NCBI RefSeq assembly: GCF_004367585.1
Contig: NZ_CP038015.1
Location: 3,168,001-3,232,000, forward strand
Length of the DNA: 64,000 nt
Direction: 5' to 3'
Source of the DNA: Paenisporosarcina antarctica
Lineage (GTDB): Bacteria; Bacillota; Bacilli; Bacillales_A; Planococcaceae
Shown here: in pieces, positions 53,544 through 63,610 of the stretch
Numbering within the stretch: position 1 is the stretch's first letter
Layout: every line of letters begins with the position of its first letter
Position numbers and translations under genes: made by a program
Notes under the pieces: model-generated
Databases searched by the model: none
Told to the model about the DNA's origin: nothing
The model's input: the letters and a program-made list of their open reading frames with translations, nothing else

Positions 53544-54635
53544 TTACTTTTTTGATAACATGCAAATTGCTGTATAAATCATCGTTAAATCCTTCTTATC
53601 ATTTAAATCAATTCCTAGCATCATTTCAATCTTATTTAAACGATATTTTAATGTGTTTTTATGAATATGTAATTCTTCTGCTATTTCGTGGAGAGAACCT
53701 TTCTTATGAAGCCATACTTCCAGGTTGTGCAATAATTCTTCTTCTGCAAGAAGTGGAGCAATCGTGCGACTTAAAAATTCGTCCTGAATCTCTTCTGGAA
53801 TAGAATAATAGAGTAATTCAAGTTTTAAATCTTCCTCGAAAATAATTTTCTCTTGTCTTTCAGATACATCTACTGCCATTTCGGCTTGTAGAAATGATTT
53901 TGGAAGCTGATGAAAAGTATTTATTTCTCCCACTCCAATATTCACTTTTTGTTTAGTAATTTTCAGTATTTTTACTGATAAACTTTCTAATCCTACTAAC
54001 AATTGTTCTTTAGGAATAGTAGGAATCAATAAAACAAGTTTTTCCATTCCCCAACGTACGATTTTCAATTTAGGATGGATCGTTTGAATATGTAGCAAGT
54101 TCTCAATAAAAGTGATGTCAAATTGTTTATATGTTTGAATGACAGCCACACGTGTATACAGTAATGGGTCAATATCCAATAATGTAGCGCGTTTATCAAT
54201 CGAATCGATACTAGCTTCTGTCATAAATAAATCAAACACAAAAAATTCAATTTCACGAAAAACACGTTCTCTTTGTTCCCGCATGATAAACTCTGTAACA
54301 AAAAGTTCCGATACTTTCCTCACGAGCTTTGCATACTTCTCAATCTCTAGTGGCTTCCCCGTAATCCCTATAACTCCAATCGGCGTATCGGAAATAACAA
54401 TAGGCAAAACAATTCCTTGTCTGACTCCTTGAAGTTTCTCACACATATCCTTCGTTATATGAAGTTCCTTGCGATTTTCCATCGAAATAAACGCACCTTC
54501 ATGATACGTATTTAAACGTGATGAATCCTTAATCGCAATCACAATTCCCTTTTTATCAGTCACAATCACGCTCTGCTCAATTAAGCTTGCAAGCTCGAGC
54601 ACAATTTGTTTCCCCAGCACCTGTAAATCAAACAC
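53544..54635 (-). CDS. CdaR-type sugar-diacid/hydroxy-acid regulator
   Basis: A protein of about 363 residues. The N-terminal diacid-recognition domain (SVIVTDKKGIVIAIKDSSRL, LQGVRQGIVLPIVISDTPIG, VIGITGKPLEIEKYAKLV) is typical of CdaR. A degenerate GGDEF-like middle is followed by the C-terminal PucR-type helix-turn-helix (LHEIAEELHIHKNTLKYRLN). CdaR activates genes for glucarate, galactarate and glycerate use. Here it lies between lldP and the FAH/malate synthase genes, so its likely ligand is a glycolate- or glycerate-like acid. GGAGGG lies 7 bases before the GTG at 54635, preferred over the GTG at 54653. Confidence 0.85.
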   Translation of the reverse strand: MFDLQVLGKQIVLELASLIEQSVIVTDKKGIVIAIKDSSRLNTYHEGAFISMENRKELHITKDMCEKLQGVRQGIVLPIVISDTPIGVIGITGKPLEIEKYAKLVRKVSELFVTEFIMREQRERVFREIEFFVFDLFMTEASIDSIDKRATLLDIDPLLYTRVAVIQTYKQFDITFIENLLHIQTIHPKLKIVRWGMEKLVLLIPTIPKEQLLVGLESLSVKILKITKQKVNIGVGEINTFHQLPKSFLQAEMAVDVSERQEKIIFEEDLKLELLYYSIPEEIQDEFLSRTIAPLLAEEELLHNLEVWLHKKGSLHEIAEELHIHKNTLKYRLNKIEMMLGIDLNDKKDLTMIYTAICMLSKK

Positions 54636-54671
54636 CTTCTCACCCTCCGTCACCTTTTAAAACAATAAAAT

Positions 54672-54712
54672 AGTTTACCTGAAATACTTTTTTGAAAGAA
54701 TTCAGGTAAACT
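54672..54712 (-). terminator. Hairpin between the FAH gene and the CdaR-type gene
   Basis: AGTTTACCTGAA pairs with TTCAGGTAAACT. No strong T-tract on the minus strand, so it may only attenuate. Confidence 0.55.
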
Positions 54713-54726
54713 TATGCTAAAAAATA

Positions 54727-55509
54727 TTATCGGGTTTTTGCTTCAACTTTTGCTGCAATAAACGTATTTCGAAGAGACCCAATTTCCTTGATTTCACAAT
54801 TAATGACATCTCCTTCGCCTACTAGCTCTGCACCAACAGGGCTACCTGTTAAGATCACATCGCCTGGTTTAAGTGTCATTACTTTTGTAAGATAAGAAAG
54901 CATTTTGCGAATTGGGATAATCATTAAGTCAGTCTCGCTATTTTGTTTTTCCATATCATTCAGTCTCGCTTCTACTTTGACTGCAAAAGGATCAAGCTCT
55001 GTTTCAATAACAGGACCTAGTGGAGTGAATGTGTCAAACGATTTACCAATTGTCCAATGTCCATCTTGATGGAAAAACTGGGGTGCTGTGACGTCGTTTC
55101 CAACGGTATAACCAAATACATAATCTAAAATTTCTGATTCAGATACATTTTTAGCTTCTTTTCCAATCACTACCGCTAATTCTGACTCGAATTTCACTTG
55201 TTGTATTCCCTCTGGTATGACAATATCCTCTTCCGGTCCAATGACGGATGAAACTGGTTTAAAGAAAAAGACTGGAATTTCCGGCAATACACTTGGAATA
55301 TCAGCTATTTTGGTTACGTAGTTTGCACCAATCCCGATAATCTGGTTCGGCTCTAATGGTGCTAATAATTTCACTTCATTTACAGAAAACTCCTTACCTG
55401 TAAACTCCCAATCACCAAATATATTACCCTTTATTTCTTTCACCTTATCCTCAATCAAAACTCCTTTATATATAGATGAATCCTTTACCTTAAATCTAGC
55501 AAATTTCAT
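54727..55509 (-). CDS. Fumarylacetoacetate hydrolase family protein
   Basis: A 260-residue FAH-fold enzyme. Metal ligands are visible as E-x-E in FESELAVVIGKEAKN and the following VFGYTVGNDVTAPQFFHQDG; LTGSPVGAELVGEGDVI is the conserved C-terminal loop. Members cleave or decarboxylate 2-keto acids (oxaloacetate decarboxylase, acylpyruvase, 2-hydroxyhepta-dienedioate isomerase). In this glyoxylate/malate setting, an oxaloacetate or keto-acid decarboxylase role is attractive but unproven. The frame opens with TTG six codons upstream; AAAGGAG precedes the ATG at 55509, 7 bases away. Confidence 0.8.
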   Translation of the reverse strand: MKFARFKVKDSSIYKGVLIEDKVKEIKGNIFGDWEFTGKEFSVNEVKLLAPLEPNQIIGIGANYVTKIADIPSVLPEIPVFFFKPVSSVIGPEEDIVIPEGIQQVKFESELAVVIGKEAKNVSESEILDYVFGYTVGNDVTAPQFFHQDGHWTIGKSFDTFTPLGPVIETELDPFAVKVEARLNDMEKQNSETDLMIIPIRKMLSYLTKVMTLKPGDVILTGSPVGAELVGEGDVINCEIKEIGSLRNTFIAAKVEAKTR

Positions 55510-55660
55510 TTTAGTGCTCCTTTTCAACTAACTTTTTTTGTACATTAATATACTTTGCATATAGCCTTTATTGCAGGAAAAACATGAGTAGATAAGGCAT
55601 CCCAATTCAATAGAATGCCTAGTTACCTTCTTCATCTGCTACTTAGTAAGTCCAATTTGA

Positions 55661-57841
55661 TTATTGTTTTATCGCTAATTTTGCTTTCGCTTCGAGACGT
55701 CGACGATGCAAGATTGGCTCAGTGTAACCACTCGGCTGTGCGTACCCTTGGAATACAAGTTCGGAAGCTGCCTGGAATGCTACTGAATCTTCATAGTCTT
55801 TAGCCATAGGCAGGTAATTAGAGTCTCCAGCGTTTTGCTCATCCACTACTTTCGCCATCCGCTCTAACGTTTCCACCACCTGTTCATTCGTACAAACTCC
55901 GTGGTGCAACCAGTTTGCCATGTGCTGGCTAGAAATACGCAGTGTCGCTCGGTCTTCCATTAGCCCTACATTATTGATGTCGGGCACTGTAGAACAGCCA
56001 ATTCCCTGCTCAACCCAACGAACAACATAACCAAGGATACCTTGAGCATTATTATCCAGTTCTTGCTGAATTTCTTCAGCACTCCATTGAGGGTTTATTT
56101 CAACTGGAATAGTCAAAATATCATCTCGTAGATTTTCTTTTGAATTTTTCGCAAGCTCATTTTGTACCTTTGTTACGTCCACTTGGTGATAATGCAGAGC
56201 GTGTATCGCTGCGGCAGTGGGAGATGGAACCCATGCAGTGTTTGCACCTGCTTGTAAGTGTCCTACTTTTTGCTCTAGCATATTTTTCATCAGGTCCGGC
56301 ATTGCCCACATTCCTTTACCAATTTGGGCACGGCCTTGAAAACCACTAGCGAGACCCGTAATTACATTCGATTTTTCATAGCCCTGTAGCCATTTAGAAG
56401 ATTTCATTTCGTTTTTACGAATCATTGGACCTGCTTCCATCGATGTATGCATTTCATCGCCCGTTCGATCTAAGAACCCGGTATTAATAAACACAACTCG
56501 GTCTTTTACCTCACGAATACAATTCTTTAAGTTCAACGAAGTTCGTCGTTCTTCATCCATTACACCAATTTTAAGGGTATTTCTTTCCATCCCAAGTAAA
56601 TCTTCAACCCGCTCAAATAACTGATTTGCAAAGGCTACTTCTTCTGAACCATGCATTTTAGGCTTGACGATATATACAGAACCCTTAGAAGAGTTTTGGT
56701 ATACACCATTGTTTAATAAAGAATGCTTTGCAAGCAAGCTCGTGATGACACTATCCAAAATGCCTTCCTGGATCTCATCACCGTTGTGATCTAAAATTGC
56801 ATTATTTGTCATTAAATGACCTACATTTCGGGCAAACATAAGTGATCGTCCTGACAATGTAAATTCTTCGCCGCTTGGAGAAGAGTAGCTGCGATCAGGA
56901 TTAAGTGTCCGCTTAAACAATTTTTTATTTTTTGTGAATTCGGCAGTTAAATCGCCTCTCATTAATCCAAGCCAGTTACGATACACTAGCACCTTATCTT
57001 CAGCGTCAACAGCTGTTACGGAGTCTTCGCAATCCATGATTGTTGTTAAAGCTGCTTCCAATAAAATATCTTTAACACCCGCTCCATCCGTTTTACCAAT
57101 CGGATGACTGCTGTCTACCTGAATCTCAAAATGTATGCCATTATTTTTTAACAGAATAGCTGATGGACTTTGTGATTTTCCTTGATAGCCAGAAAATTTC
57201 TCCTCATCTTTCAAACCAGTTTGATCTCCATTGACAAGAGTAACGGACAACTTTCCATCGACGATGCTATAAAGCACAGCGTCTTTATGAGAAGAACCTA
57301 CTAATGGGACGGCTTGATCCAGAAATTCCCTTGCATACTGTATTACCTTTTCACCACGAACTGGATTATAGCCATCTCCGGTTTGTGAGTCTCCATCTTG
57401 ACTGATGACATCTGTTCCATATAAGGCATCGTAAAGGCTACTCCAGCGAGCGTTAGCTGCATTAATCGCATAACGCGCATTATTTACTGGAACTACTAGC
57501 TGAGGTCCCGCTTGAACAGCAACTTCATCATCGACAGATTCAGACGTAATCTGAAAATCATCTACTTCTGGTTCTAGATAGCCAATCTCTTCCAAAAATG
57601 ATTTATACTTGCTCAAATTAAACTCTTTATTTTCAATATGCCATCCACTTATTTTATGTTGAATTTCTTCTCGTTTAGCTAATAATTCTTTGTTCTTTGG
57701 AGTTAAGTCATGGACAAGCTTTGAAAAGCCGGACCAGAAAAGCTCTTTTTCTATTCCGCTTCCTGGAAGAGCCTCTGAATTAATAAAATCATAGAGAATG
57801 GGCGCCACTTGAAGATTACTTTCTTTTACATAGTTTACCAT
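55661..57841 (-). CDS. glcB: Malate synthase G (copy 2, glycolate operon)
   Basis: A 726-residue protein with the same blocks as the copy at 30695 ([60 protein letters not shown]). It joins glyoxylate from GlcDEF with acetyl-CoA. It lies 51 bases after glcD with AAAGGAGG before the ATG, so it belongs to the glc operon. No TGTTATATAACA site is present upstream, so the two paralogues are under different controls. The N-terminal 100 residues differ most from copy 1. Confidence 0.93.
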   Translation of the reverse strand: MVNYVKESNLQVAPILYDFINSEALPGSGIEKELFWSGFSKLVHDLTPKNKELLAKREEIQHKISGWHIENKEFNLSKYKSFLEEIGYLEPEVDDFQITSESVDDEVAVQAGPQLVVPVNNARYAINAANARWSSLYDALYGTDVISQDGDSQTGDGYNPVRGEKVIQYAREFLDQAVPLVGSSHKDAVLYSIVDGKLSVTLVNGDQTGLKDEEKFSGYQGKSQSPSAILLKNNGIHFEIQVDSSHPIGKTDGAGVKDILLEAALTTIMDCEDSVTAVDAEDKVLVYRNWLGLMRGDLTAEFTKNKKLFKRTLNPDRSYSSPSGEEFTLSGRSLMFARNVGHLMTNNAILDHNGDEIQEGILDSVITSLLAKHSLLNNGVYQNSSKGSVYIVKPKMHGSEEVAFANQLFERVEDLLGMERNTLKIGVMDEERRTSLNLKNCIREVKDRVVFINTGFLDRTGDEMHTSMEAGPMIRKNEMKSSKWLQGYEKSNVITGLASGFQGRAQIGKGMWAMPDLMKNMLEQKVGHLQAGANTAWVPSPTAAAIHALHYHQVDVTKVQNELAKNSKENLRDDILTIPVEINPQWSAEEIQQELDNNAQGILGYVVRWVEQGIGCSTVPDINNVGLMEDRATLRISSQHMANWLHHGVCTNEQVVETLERMAKVVDEQNAGDSNYLPMAKDYEDSVAFQAASELVFQGYAQPSGYTEPILHRRRLEAKAKLAIKQ

Positions 57842-57892
57842 TTTATAATTTCCTCCTTTAAAATACCTGTTTTTATTTTTGACTAGTTAACT

Positions 57893-59350
57893 TTAAGAAA
57901 AGACCGCTTCTTTCATCACTCTCTTAACTTCCCCACAGCGTCCTGGTGTAGGGAATAATTTTCCAGCATTTAATAGATTATGTGGGTTGAACACTTCTCG
58001 GATATTTGTCTGTGCGATAATTTCTTCATCCTTGAATACAAAACGCATTTCTTCTCTTTTCTCGATTCCAACTCCATGCTCACCAGTAATCGTTCCACCA
58101 ACATCGGCACATGCTTGTAGACAAGCACTTCCTGCCTCGATTGCCTTTTCAGTTTGTCCTGCAACCCTAGCATCAAATAATACAAGCGGATGAAGGTTGC
58201 CATCGCCAGCATGAAAAATATTAGCAATACGTAGACCTGATTCTTTACTAATTTGATTGATTTTGTTTAACACTTCAGGCAGTTTACTTCTAGGAATAAC
58301 GCCATCTTGTACTAAATAATCCGGTGAAATCGCGCCCATTGCGCCAAATCCAGTTTTTCGATTTGCCCACCAGCTCGCTCTTTCCTCTTCATCCTTAGCT
58401 GCTCTTACTTCACGAACGTTTCTGTTCGTGCAAACTTCGAGGATTTGATTAATTTGCTCATCAATCCCTGCTGAAATTCCATCCACTTCTATCAGCAAAA
58501 CTGCCTCGATGTCCTTAGGATGCCCAACAGGAAAGGCGGCTGCTTCAACACCCTCGATTGCTGTTTTATCCATCATTTCAAGAGCTGCAGGAACTATGCC
58601 TGCTGAGATAATATCAGACACCGCCTGACTTCCATCGGCAACACTATCAAAATAAGCAAGCACTGTTTTCTTGCCTTCAGGATTTTTCAAAATGCGCACG
58701 GTTATTTTAGTGACAATCCCCAAAGTACCTTCCGAACCCGTTAGGAGACCAAGTAAATCGTAGCCTGGCGCATCAGGGATTCCATTCTCCCCTAATTCGA
58801 TAATTTCTCCATTCGGCAAGACAACTTCTAATCCAAGAATATGGTTTGTTGTAACTCCATATTTGAGACAGTGCGCTCCGCCTGCATTCTCGGCTACGTT
58901 CCCACCAATTGTGCAGCAAGATTGGCTTGAAGGATCTGGTGCATAATAATACCCTTTGTCAGAGATTGAGTTTGTTAACTTAAGGTTGATGTAACCTGGC
59001 TCCACGACTGCGCGCCTGTTCTCTAAATCCACACTTAACAGCTTCTTCATTTTGACTAAGCTAATAATAACCTCTCCATTTAGTGGAGTTGCTCCTCCAC
59101 TAAGACCCGTACCTGCTCCGCGGGCAAGGAAAGGAAGCTGATTGTCAGAACAGTACTTTACGAGCTTGGCCACTTCCTGTGTATCTTTTGGGAACACCAC
59201 TGCTTTAGGTGAATGCTTATGAATGGTAAACCCATCGCATTCATACGCTAGCAAATCTTCCATATGATATAGAATAGAACGTGCACTTCCAACAATAGTG
59301 GCTAGATTATTTATATGTTTATCCTTTGTTTCAATCCCTTTTACTGCCAA
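57893..59350 (-). CDS. glcD: Glycolate oxidase subunit GlcD
   Basis: A 485-residue FAD protein. The PCMH FAD-binding domain contains FLARGAGTGLSGGATPLNGE, CCTIGGNVAENAGGAHCLKY and GLLTGSEGTLGIVTKITVRI. The C-terminal domain ends GGTITGEHGVGIEKREEM and FNPHNLLNAGKLFP. GlcD is the catalytic flavoprotein of glycolate oxidase. The frame runs 40 codons further upstream inside glcF, but GGAGGGGGGAGAG precedes the TTG at 59350, giving a 10-base overlap with the end of glcF. This overlap implies coupled translation in the order E-F-D, unlike the D-E-F order of Escherichia coli. Confidence 0.92.
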   Translation of the reverse strand: MAVKGIETKDKHINNLATIVGSARSILYHMEDLLAYECDGFTIHKHSPKAVVFPKDTQEVAKLVKYCSDNQLPFLARGAGTGLSGGATPLNGEVIISLVKMKKLLSVDLENRRAVVEPGYINLKLTNSISDKGYYYAPDPSSQSCCTIGGNVAENAGGAHCLKYGVTTNHILGLEVVLPNGEIIELGENGIPDAPGYDLLGLLTGSEGTLGIVTKITVRILKNPEGKKTVLAYFDSVADGSQAVSDIISAGIVPAALEMMDKTAIEGVEAAAFPVGHPKDIEAVLLIEVDGISAGIDEQINQILEVCTNRNVREVRAAKDEEERASWWANRKTGFGAMGAISPDYLVQDGVIPRSKLPEVLNKINQISKESGLRIANIFHAGDGNLHPLVLFDARVAGQTEKAIEAGSACLQACADVGGTITGEHGVGIEKREEMRFVFKDEEIIAQTNIREVFNPHNLLNAGKLFPTPGRCGEVKRVMKEAVFS

Positions 59351-60720
59351 TTCTCTCCCCCCTCTAAACCATCCTCTTTTTGATACGCCCAATCCAATAG
59401 TTGAATTGTATGAACTACTTTTTGATTTCTTCCGTACTTCTCTACGCCCATTGCCATCTGTAGCATGCAACCGGGATTTCCCATTGAAATCATCTCGACA
59501 TCTTCAGGGACATTCTTCATCTTATTTTCCAGGACATCTCCTGCCATTTCCGGATTCGTAATGTTGTAAATACCAGCACTTCCACAGCATCGATCTGCGT
59601 TTGGCATATGGACCATTTCGACACCTGGAATATTTAGGAGAATGTCCCGCGGTTCCTGACGTACACCTTGACCATGTGCTAAATGACAAGCATCGTGGTA
59701 GGTAATACGTTTGTTTAGTTGTGCTTTTGGTTTTTCATAACCCGTGTCATGAAGGTATTTAGTAATGTCTTCTACTTTTGCTGAAAAAACTTGGGCTTTT
59801 TCATGCCATTCTGGTTCTTCTTCCCTGAACAGTTCTGCATATTCCTTCAACATGCAGCCACATCCAGCAGCATTCACAATTATTTTCCCTGAATCTTTGA
59901 ATGCTTCTATATTCTGCTTCGCAAGTTTTCTTCCTGTGTCACGGTCTCCAGCATGAACGTGAAGTGCACCACAGCATGTTTGGTTTTGCGGAATTTTTAC
60001 ATCATTTCCGTTGCGTGTTAAGACATTGATCGTCGATTCATTAATATCACTAAACATGACATCCATTACACAACCAGTTAATAATGCCACTTCGTTCTTA
60101 CTTTCACCCTTAGCTTTAACAACACTTTGATTTTTATATTTTTCACGAACTGATTGGTTTACTTTTGGCATGATCGCTTCCATTTCGACCAAATGCTTAG
60201 GCATAACTTTAATCAGCTTTGTTTTTCGAACAATTTTTTGAATGCCACTTTTTTGATAAAACCTCAGAAAGCTACCGAGTGTATTTAGTCGATTTTGATG
60301 AGGAAACAGGCCCTGAAGAAAGAATTTACTTACTACACCTTTCATGCCTGTTAATGGCATCGCCTGACGAATTTGACCGCGTGCCTCTTCAATCAATCCA
60401 CCTACATCGACATTTGCAGGGCAAGCCGTTGTACATGCGCGACAGTCAAGACAAGCAAAAACAGAATTCGCAAATTGCTTATTTACTTCCATCTTCCCTT
60501 CCGCCACTGATTTAATGAGATGGACACGTCCACGCGGAGAATGTTGCTCCTGTCCGGTGAGTTCATAGGTAGGGCAAGATTCCAAACACATTCCACAATG
60601 GGTACAGTCTGCCCATTTATTTTCGTCTGGTTTATCTCTCCAAAGATAGTTGCTTAAACTTAAACTTTTGTCTGTTTGACATGCTGGAACTTTTAGTAAA
60701 TCAAGTTCTTGTACACTCAT
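59341..60720 (-). CDS. glcF: Glycolate oxidase iron-sulfur subunit GlcF
   Basis: A 459-residue protein with two 4Fe-4S motifs: C39-x2-C42-x2-C45-x3-C49 in CTHCGMCLESCP, and C90-x2-C93-x2-C96-x3-C100 in CLDCRACTTACP. Two CCG domains follow (CCGALHVHAGD, and CCGSAGIYNITNPEM near the C-terminus). It passes electrons from GlcD/GlcE to the quinone pool. GAGGGATAT lies just before the ATG, two bases after the glcE stop, and the gene end overlaps glcD. Confidence 0.93.
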   Translation of the reverse strand: MSVQELDLLKVPACQTDKSLSLSNYLWRDKPDENKWADCTHCGMCLESCPTYELTGQEQHSPRGRVHLIKSVAEGKMEVNKQFANSVFACLDCRACTTACPANVDVGGLIEEARGQIRQAMPLTGMKGVVSKFFLQGLFPHQNRLNTLGSFLRFYQKSGIQKIVRKTKLIKVMPKHLVEMEAIMPKVNQSVREKYKNQSVVKAKGESKNEVALLTGCVMDVMFSDINESTINVLTRNGNDVKIPQNQTCCGALHVHAGDRDTGRKLAKQNIEAFKDSGKIIVNAAGCGCMLKEYAELFREEEPEWHEKAQVFSAKVEDITKYLHDTGYEKPKAQLNKRITYHDACHLAHGQGVRQEPRDILLNIPGVEMVHMPNADRCCGSAGIYNITNPEMAGDVLENKMKNVPEDVEMISMGNPGCMLQMAMGVEKYGRNQKVVHTIQLLDWAYQKEDGLEGGENWQ

Positions 60721-60722
60721 TT

Positions 60723-62048
60723 TTATATCCCTCCAACGAATCGTTTAGGATTAAGAATCTTGTTTGGATCAACCTTTGATTTAATTCCTTCTAGTAAAAA
60801 CAAATAGGAAGGTTTATCCCCCCAAACATCCACTTTCTGACGGAGAGTTAAAGGCAAATGCTTCACAACCACGTAACCACCAAGCTTAGTAACAACTTCT
60901 CGTAGGTGATGAATGGCTAGTACGATATCATCGCTAGAACCTATTAGATTTACTTGGCATAATCCATGACCAAGTCCCCCATGCGCCTCCACCATTAAAT
61001 CGAAAGGATTCTTTAAGAGCTCGCTTTCTTTTATCACCTGAAGAACATCGAAGTTAACTACCCCAATTTTCAAAGCTGCCTCAATTTTCTTTCCTGAAAG
61101 TACGTCGGCACCGTTTGGACAGATTGTGTAAAACTGATTCCAAAATATGTGGGCTTGTTGTTGGGAAAGAATGCTCATATTTGTATCGGAAGGCTGCATA
61201 CTTTTGACAAATTCTTCTTGATAATGGACCGAACTTTCAACATCCTCAAAACTCATTGCTAATGTATAAGTAAATTGACCAGTTAGCTTTTCTGCTAAAG
61301 AAGGGCTTAATAGTTCTAGAGTGACTGGTTCCATCGTTGAATCTAATAGACTTTTTGAAAATGTTCTGATCTCATCAAGATTTCCTTTTGGGAAATATAG
61401 TAGAATAAGACTTTCAAATTTTGCGAGCGGACGAAGCTTTACAGTTACCTCTGAAACAACTCCAAGTGTTCCCATTGCACCGATAAAAATTTTGTTCATA
61501 TCATAACCAGCAACATTTTTCACGACTTTACCACCTGAACGAATGATACTGCCATCTGGATATATATTTCTAAGTCCAATTACTACATCCCGGGAAGAAC
61601 CATATCCAAGCCGTTTGGGACCGCTTTCATTTGCTACAATGATTCCTCCAATCGTGGCAAACTCAGGCCACGCAGGATCTAGTGATATTTGTTGCTTGTG
61701 GATCGCTAAGTATTCTTGCAGTTGTTTAAAGGGTGTTCCGGCCTTGACGGTCAGGGTCATGTCACCTACTTCATGCTCGACAATTCCTTTATGATTGACC
61801 ATTGAGAGAAGGATATCAGCAGATTCAGTTAAGCCACCAAATCCTCTTTTCGTTCCTCCACCCATCACTGATATTTTTTTCCCATGAGTGTTGGCGTACT
61901 TTAAGATAGCCGCAATCTCTTCTTCTGAAGTTGGATAAACGGTAACCTGCCCCCCGTTACCAAGTGGATGATTTACATCTTCTCCACCTTTAATTTGTTC
62001 CTCAGAAATAATTGATTTCAAGTCTGTTAAAAGATCTGTAACGTTCAA
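60723..62048 (-). CDS. glcE: Glycolate oxidase FAD-binding subunit GlcE-like
   Basis: A 441-residue FAD_binding_4 protein: ISVMGGGTKRGFGGL, then SLDPAWPEFATIGGIIVANE, SGPKRLGYGSSRDVVIGLRN and AGYDMNKIFIGAMGTLGVVS. It is longer than Escherichia coli GlcE (about 350 residues) but carries the GlcE-type PCMH core and ends KVDPNKILNPKRFVGG. It forms the glycolate oxidase complex with GlcD and GlcF. It starts with TTG, with GGAGGTG 8 bases before it. It is the first enzyme gene of the operon, 83 bases after the GntR-type regulator gene. Confidence 0.88.
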   Translation of the reverse strand: MNVTDLLTDLKSIISEEQIKGGEDVNHPLGNGGQVTVYPTSEEEIAAILKYANTHGKKISVMGGGTKRGFGGLTESADILLSMVNHKGIVEHEVGDMTLTVKAGTPFKQLQEYLAIHKQQISLDPAWPEFATIGGIIVANESGPKRLGYGSSRDVVIGLRNIYPDGSIIRSGGKVVKNVAGYDMNKIFIGAMGTLGVVSEVTVKLRPLAKFESLILLYFPKGNLDEIRTFSKSLLDSTMEPVTLELLSPSLAEKLTGQFTYTLAMSFEDVESSVHYQEEFVKSMQPSDTNMSILSQQQAHIFWNQFYTICPNGADVLSGKKIEAALKIGVVNFDVLQVIKESELLKNPFDLMVEAHGGLGHGLCQVNLIGSSDDIVLAIHHLREVVTKLGGYVVVKHLPLTLRQKVDVWGDKPSYLFLLEGIKSKVDPNKILNPKRFVGGI

Positions 62049-62131
62049 AATACAAACACCTCCACTTGTTTTTTCATAGCAAACGCTCGTTCTTTATATT
62101 CTACTAACATTCGTTTAACTGACATTCTTTC

Positions 62132-62836
62132 CTATTTACGCGATGACTGTTGCAAAATGTGGCTTTGCAACATCTCCTCTTCAACAAAATTCAAATGTTC
62201 GCTCATCATCCTATGTGCTTTAGCCGATTCTCTTTCTTTAATTGCTTCATAGATTTGAAGATGTTGGTTATCTATCTGTTTAACCGTGTCAGGGTTTTTC
62301 TGTATGTATTGATGAAAATCAATCATTGCTTTTTTGGTCGTGGCAGAGATAAATTGCATGAACTGTATTAAAATTTCATTACCTGTAGATTTAGCCATCG
62401 CCATATGAAATTGGTAATCAGATTCCCATTTATTCACTGATTGGTTGTAAATACACTCCTCCATCTTCAGCAAATCCTGCTCCGATCTGTGAATTGCAGA
62501 TTTTTCAGCTATTCCAGTTTCTAAAATTTTTCTTACTTGAAATAGCTCGATGATTTCTTTAGAGCTTGGAAGCAATAGATGATAGTTAAATAATTTTGAC
62601 GGATCAAACTCACAAATATACGTTCCTTCTCCCTGCTTCACGTACACGATTCCTTTTCCACTTAGTGTTGTGATTGCATCTCTTACAGAAGAACGTCCAA
62701 CCCCAAACAAATCACAAAGCTCACGAACTGATGGCAGCATCTCCCCAGCCTTAAACGATCCCTTTTCAATTAGCTTTTCAATTTCTTCTGCAACCGTTTG
62801 AGACACTTTCTTTGTAGTAATCTTTTCAACATTCAC
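62132..62836 (-). CDS. GntR/FadR-family (FCD) regulator of the glycolate operon
   Basis: A protein of about 234 residues. The N-terminal winged helix (FKAGEMLPSVRELCDLFGVG, SSVRDAITTLSGKGIVYVKQ) is followed by an all-helical FCD domain with the metal-binding D/H residues (FQVRKILETGIAEKSAIH, WESDYQFHMAMAKSTGNEIL, QIDNQHLQIYEAI). This is the LldR/GlcC/PdhR type that senses lactate, glycolate or pyruvate. GGTGGG precedes the GTG at 62836. A perfect 20-bp palindrome lies 24 bases upstream. It heads the glcEFD-glcB transcription unit, so autoregulation and control of the whole operon are likely. Confidence 0.88.
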   Translation of the reverse strand: MNVEKITTKKVSQTVAEEIEKLIEKGSFKAGEMLPSVRELCDLFGVGRSSVRDAITTLSGKGIVYVKQGEGTYICEFDPSKLFNYHLLLPSSKEIIELFQVRKILETGIAEKSAIHRSEQDLLKMEECIYNQSVNKWESDYQFHMAMAKSTGNEILIQFMQFISATTKKAMIDFHQYIQKNPDTVKQIDNQHLQIYEAIKERESAKAHRMMSEHLNFVEEEMLQSHILQQSSRK

Positions 62837-62859
62837 GAAATATCCCACCTATTCTTCCG

Positions 62860-62879
62860 CTTGTCACATATGTGACAAG
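62860..62879. promoter_or_regulatory. GntR-type operator
   Basis: CTTGTCACATATGTGACAAG is a perfect 20-bp palindrome. The core TTGTCACATATGTGACAA fits the FadR/LldR-subfamily pattern (T-GT-N-AC-A half-sites). It lies just upstream of the FCD regulator gene. Confidence 0.8.
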
Positions 62880-63078
62880 TGGAATCTTTCCATAATTAAA
62901 ACACTTAACTATACAAATATCAATAGTTTTTTGAATTTAATAAATATTTAGTGAATTTTAATTGGAATTTGTTTTGGTTTATGTTTAAGAAAACACAGGT
63001 AAAGTTTTCCAGGTATTTAAGAAAGAACCGATAATTTAATTATCAGTTTAAAAGGATATTTCTTATAGTAATAACCTT

Positions 63079-63257
63079 GATTTCCGTTACAGTCGGACGC
63101 TTTCCGCGGGCGGTCCGTGAGCCTCCTCGTCGCAAGCTCCTGCGGGGTCTCACTAGACTCGCTTTTCCCGCTGGAAAGATATTGGACGAACTGTAATTCG
63201 TCCAATATCCTTGCGACGAGTAACCGCAGGAGCACATGTTTTCTCGCCGCCTTTCAC
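63079..63257 (-). repeat. Dispersed mosaic repeat R4 with inverted insert
   Basis: Read on the minus strand: AAGGCGGCGAG, then an insert, then GCGGGAAAAGCGAGTC, GAGACCCCGCAGGAGC, GACGAGGAGGCTCA and CCCGCGGAAAGCGTCC. The insert contains ACGAGTAACCGCAGGAGCAC in the opposite orientation to its position in R1/R2, joined to a hairpin ATATTGGACGAA/TTCGTCCAATAT. Confidence 0.85.
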
Positions 63258-63610
63258 TACAATCATTCCCCTGTTTAAAAATAAATATAAAAAATCATCC
63301 TATCTACTAAAACCAAAGTACCCACACCCATATTTAGTGGACTATTTTTTATGTCTAATTCATTACTAAAAAAAGATAGATCACTGAACAAAATTCACTT
63401 CCACTGAGGAAACTTGCGATTTTAAAAAGGAAGTCACGAATTCGAATTAACGAGAGTCACATCAAAAATAAATTTTGTTTTAGCATGTTAGTTTCCATAT
63501 ATTAAAAACACCATGAACACTAGGTTCGAGAAGTGAAGAAAATATCGTTACTTTTTCATAACCCACGTTGAAAATTGTGGATTTTTTATTGATACTACTG
63601 GTGAGCGATT

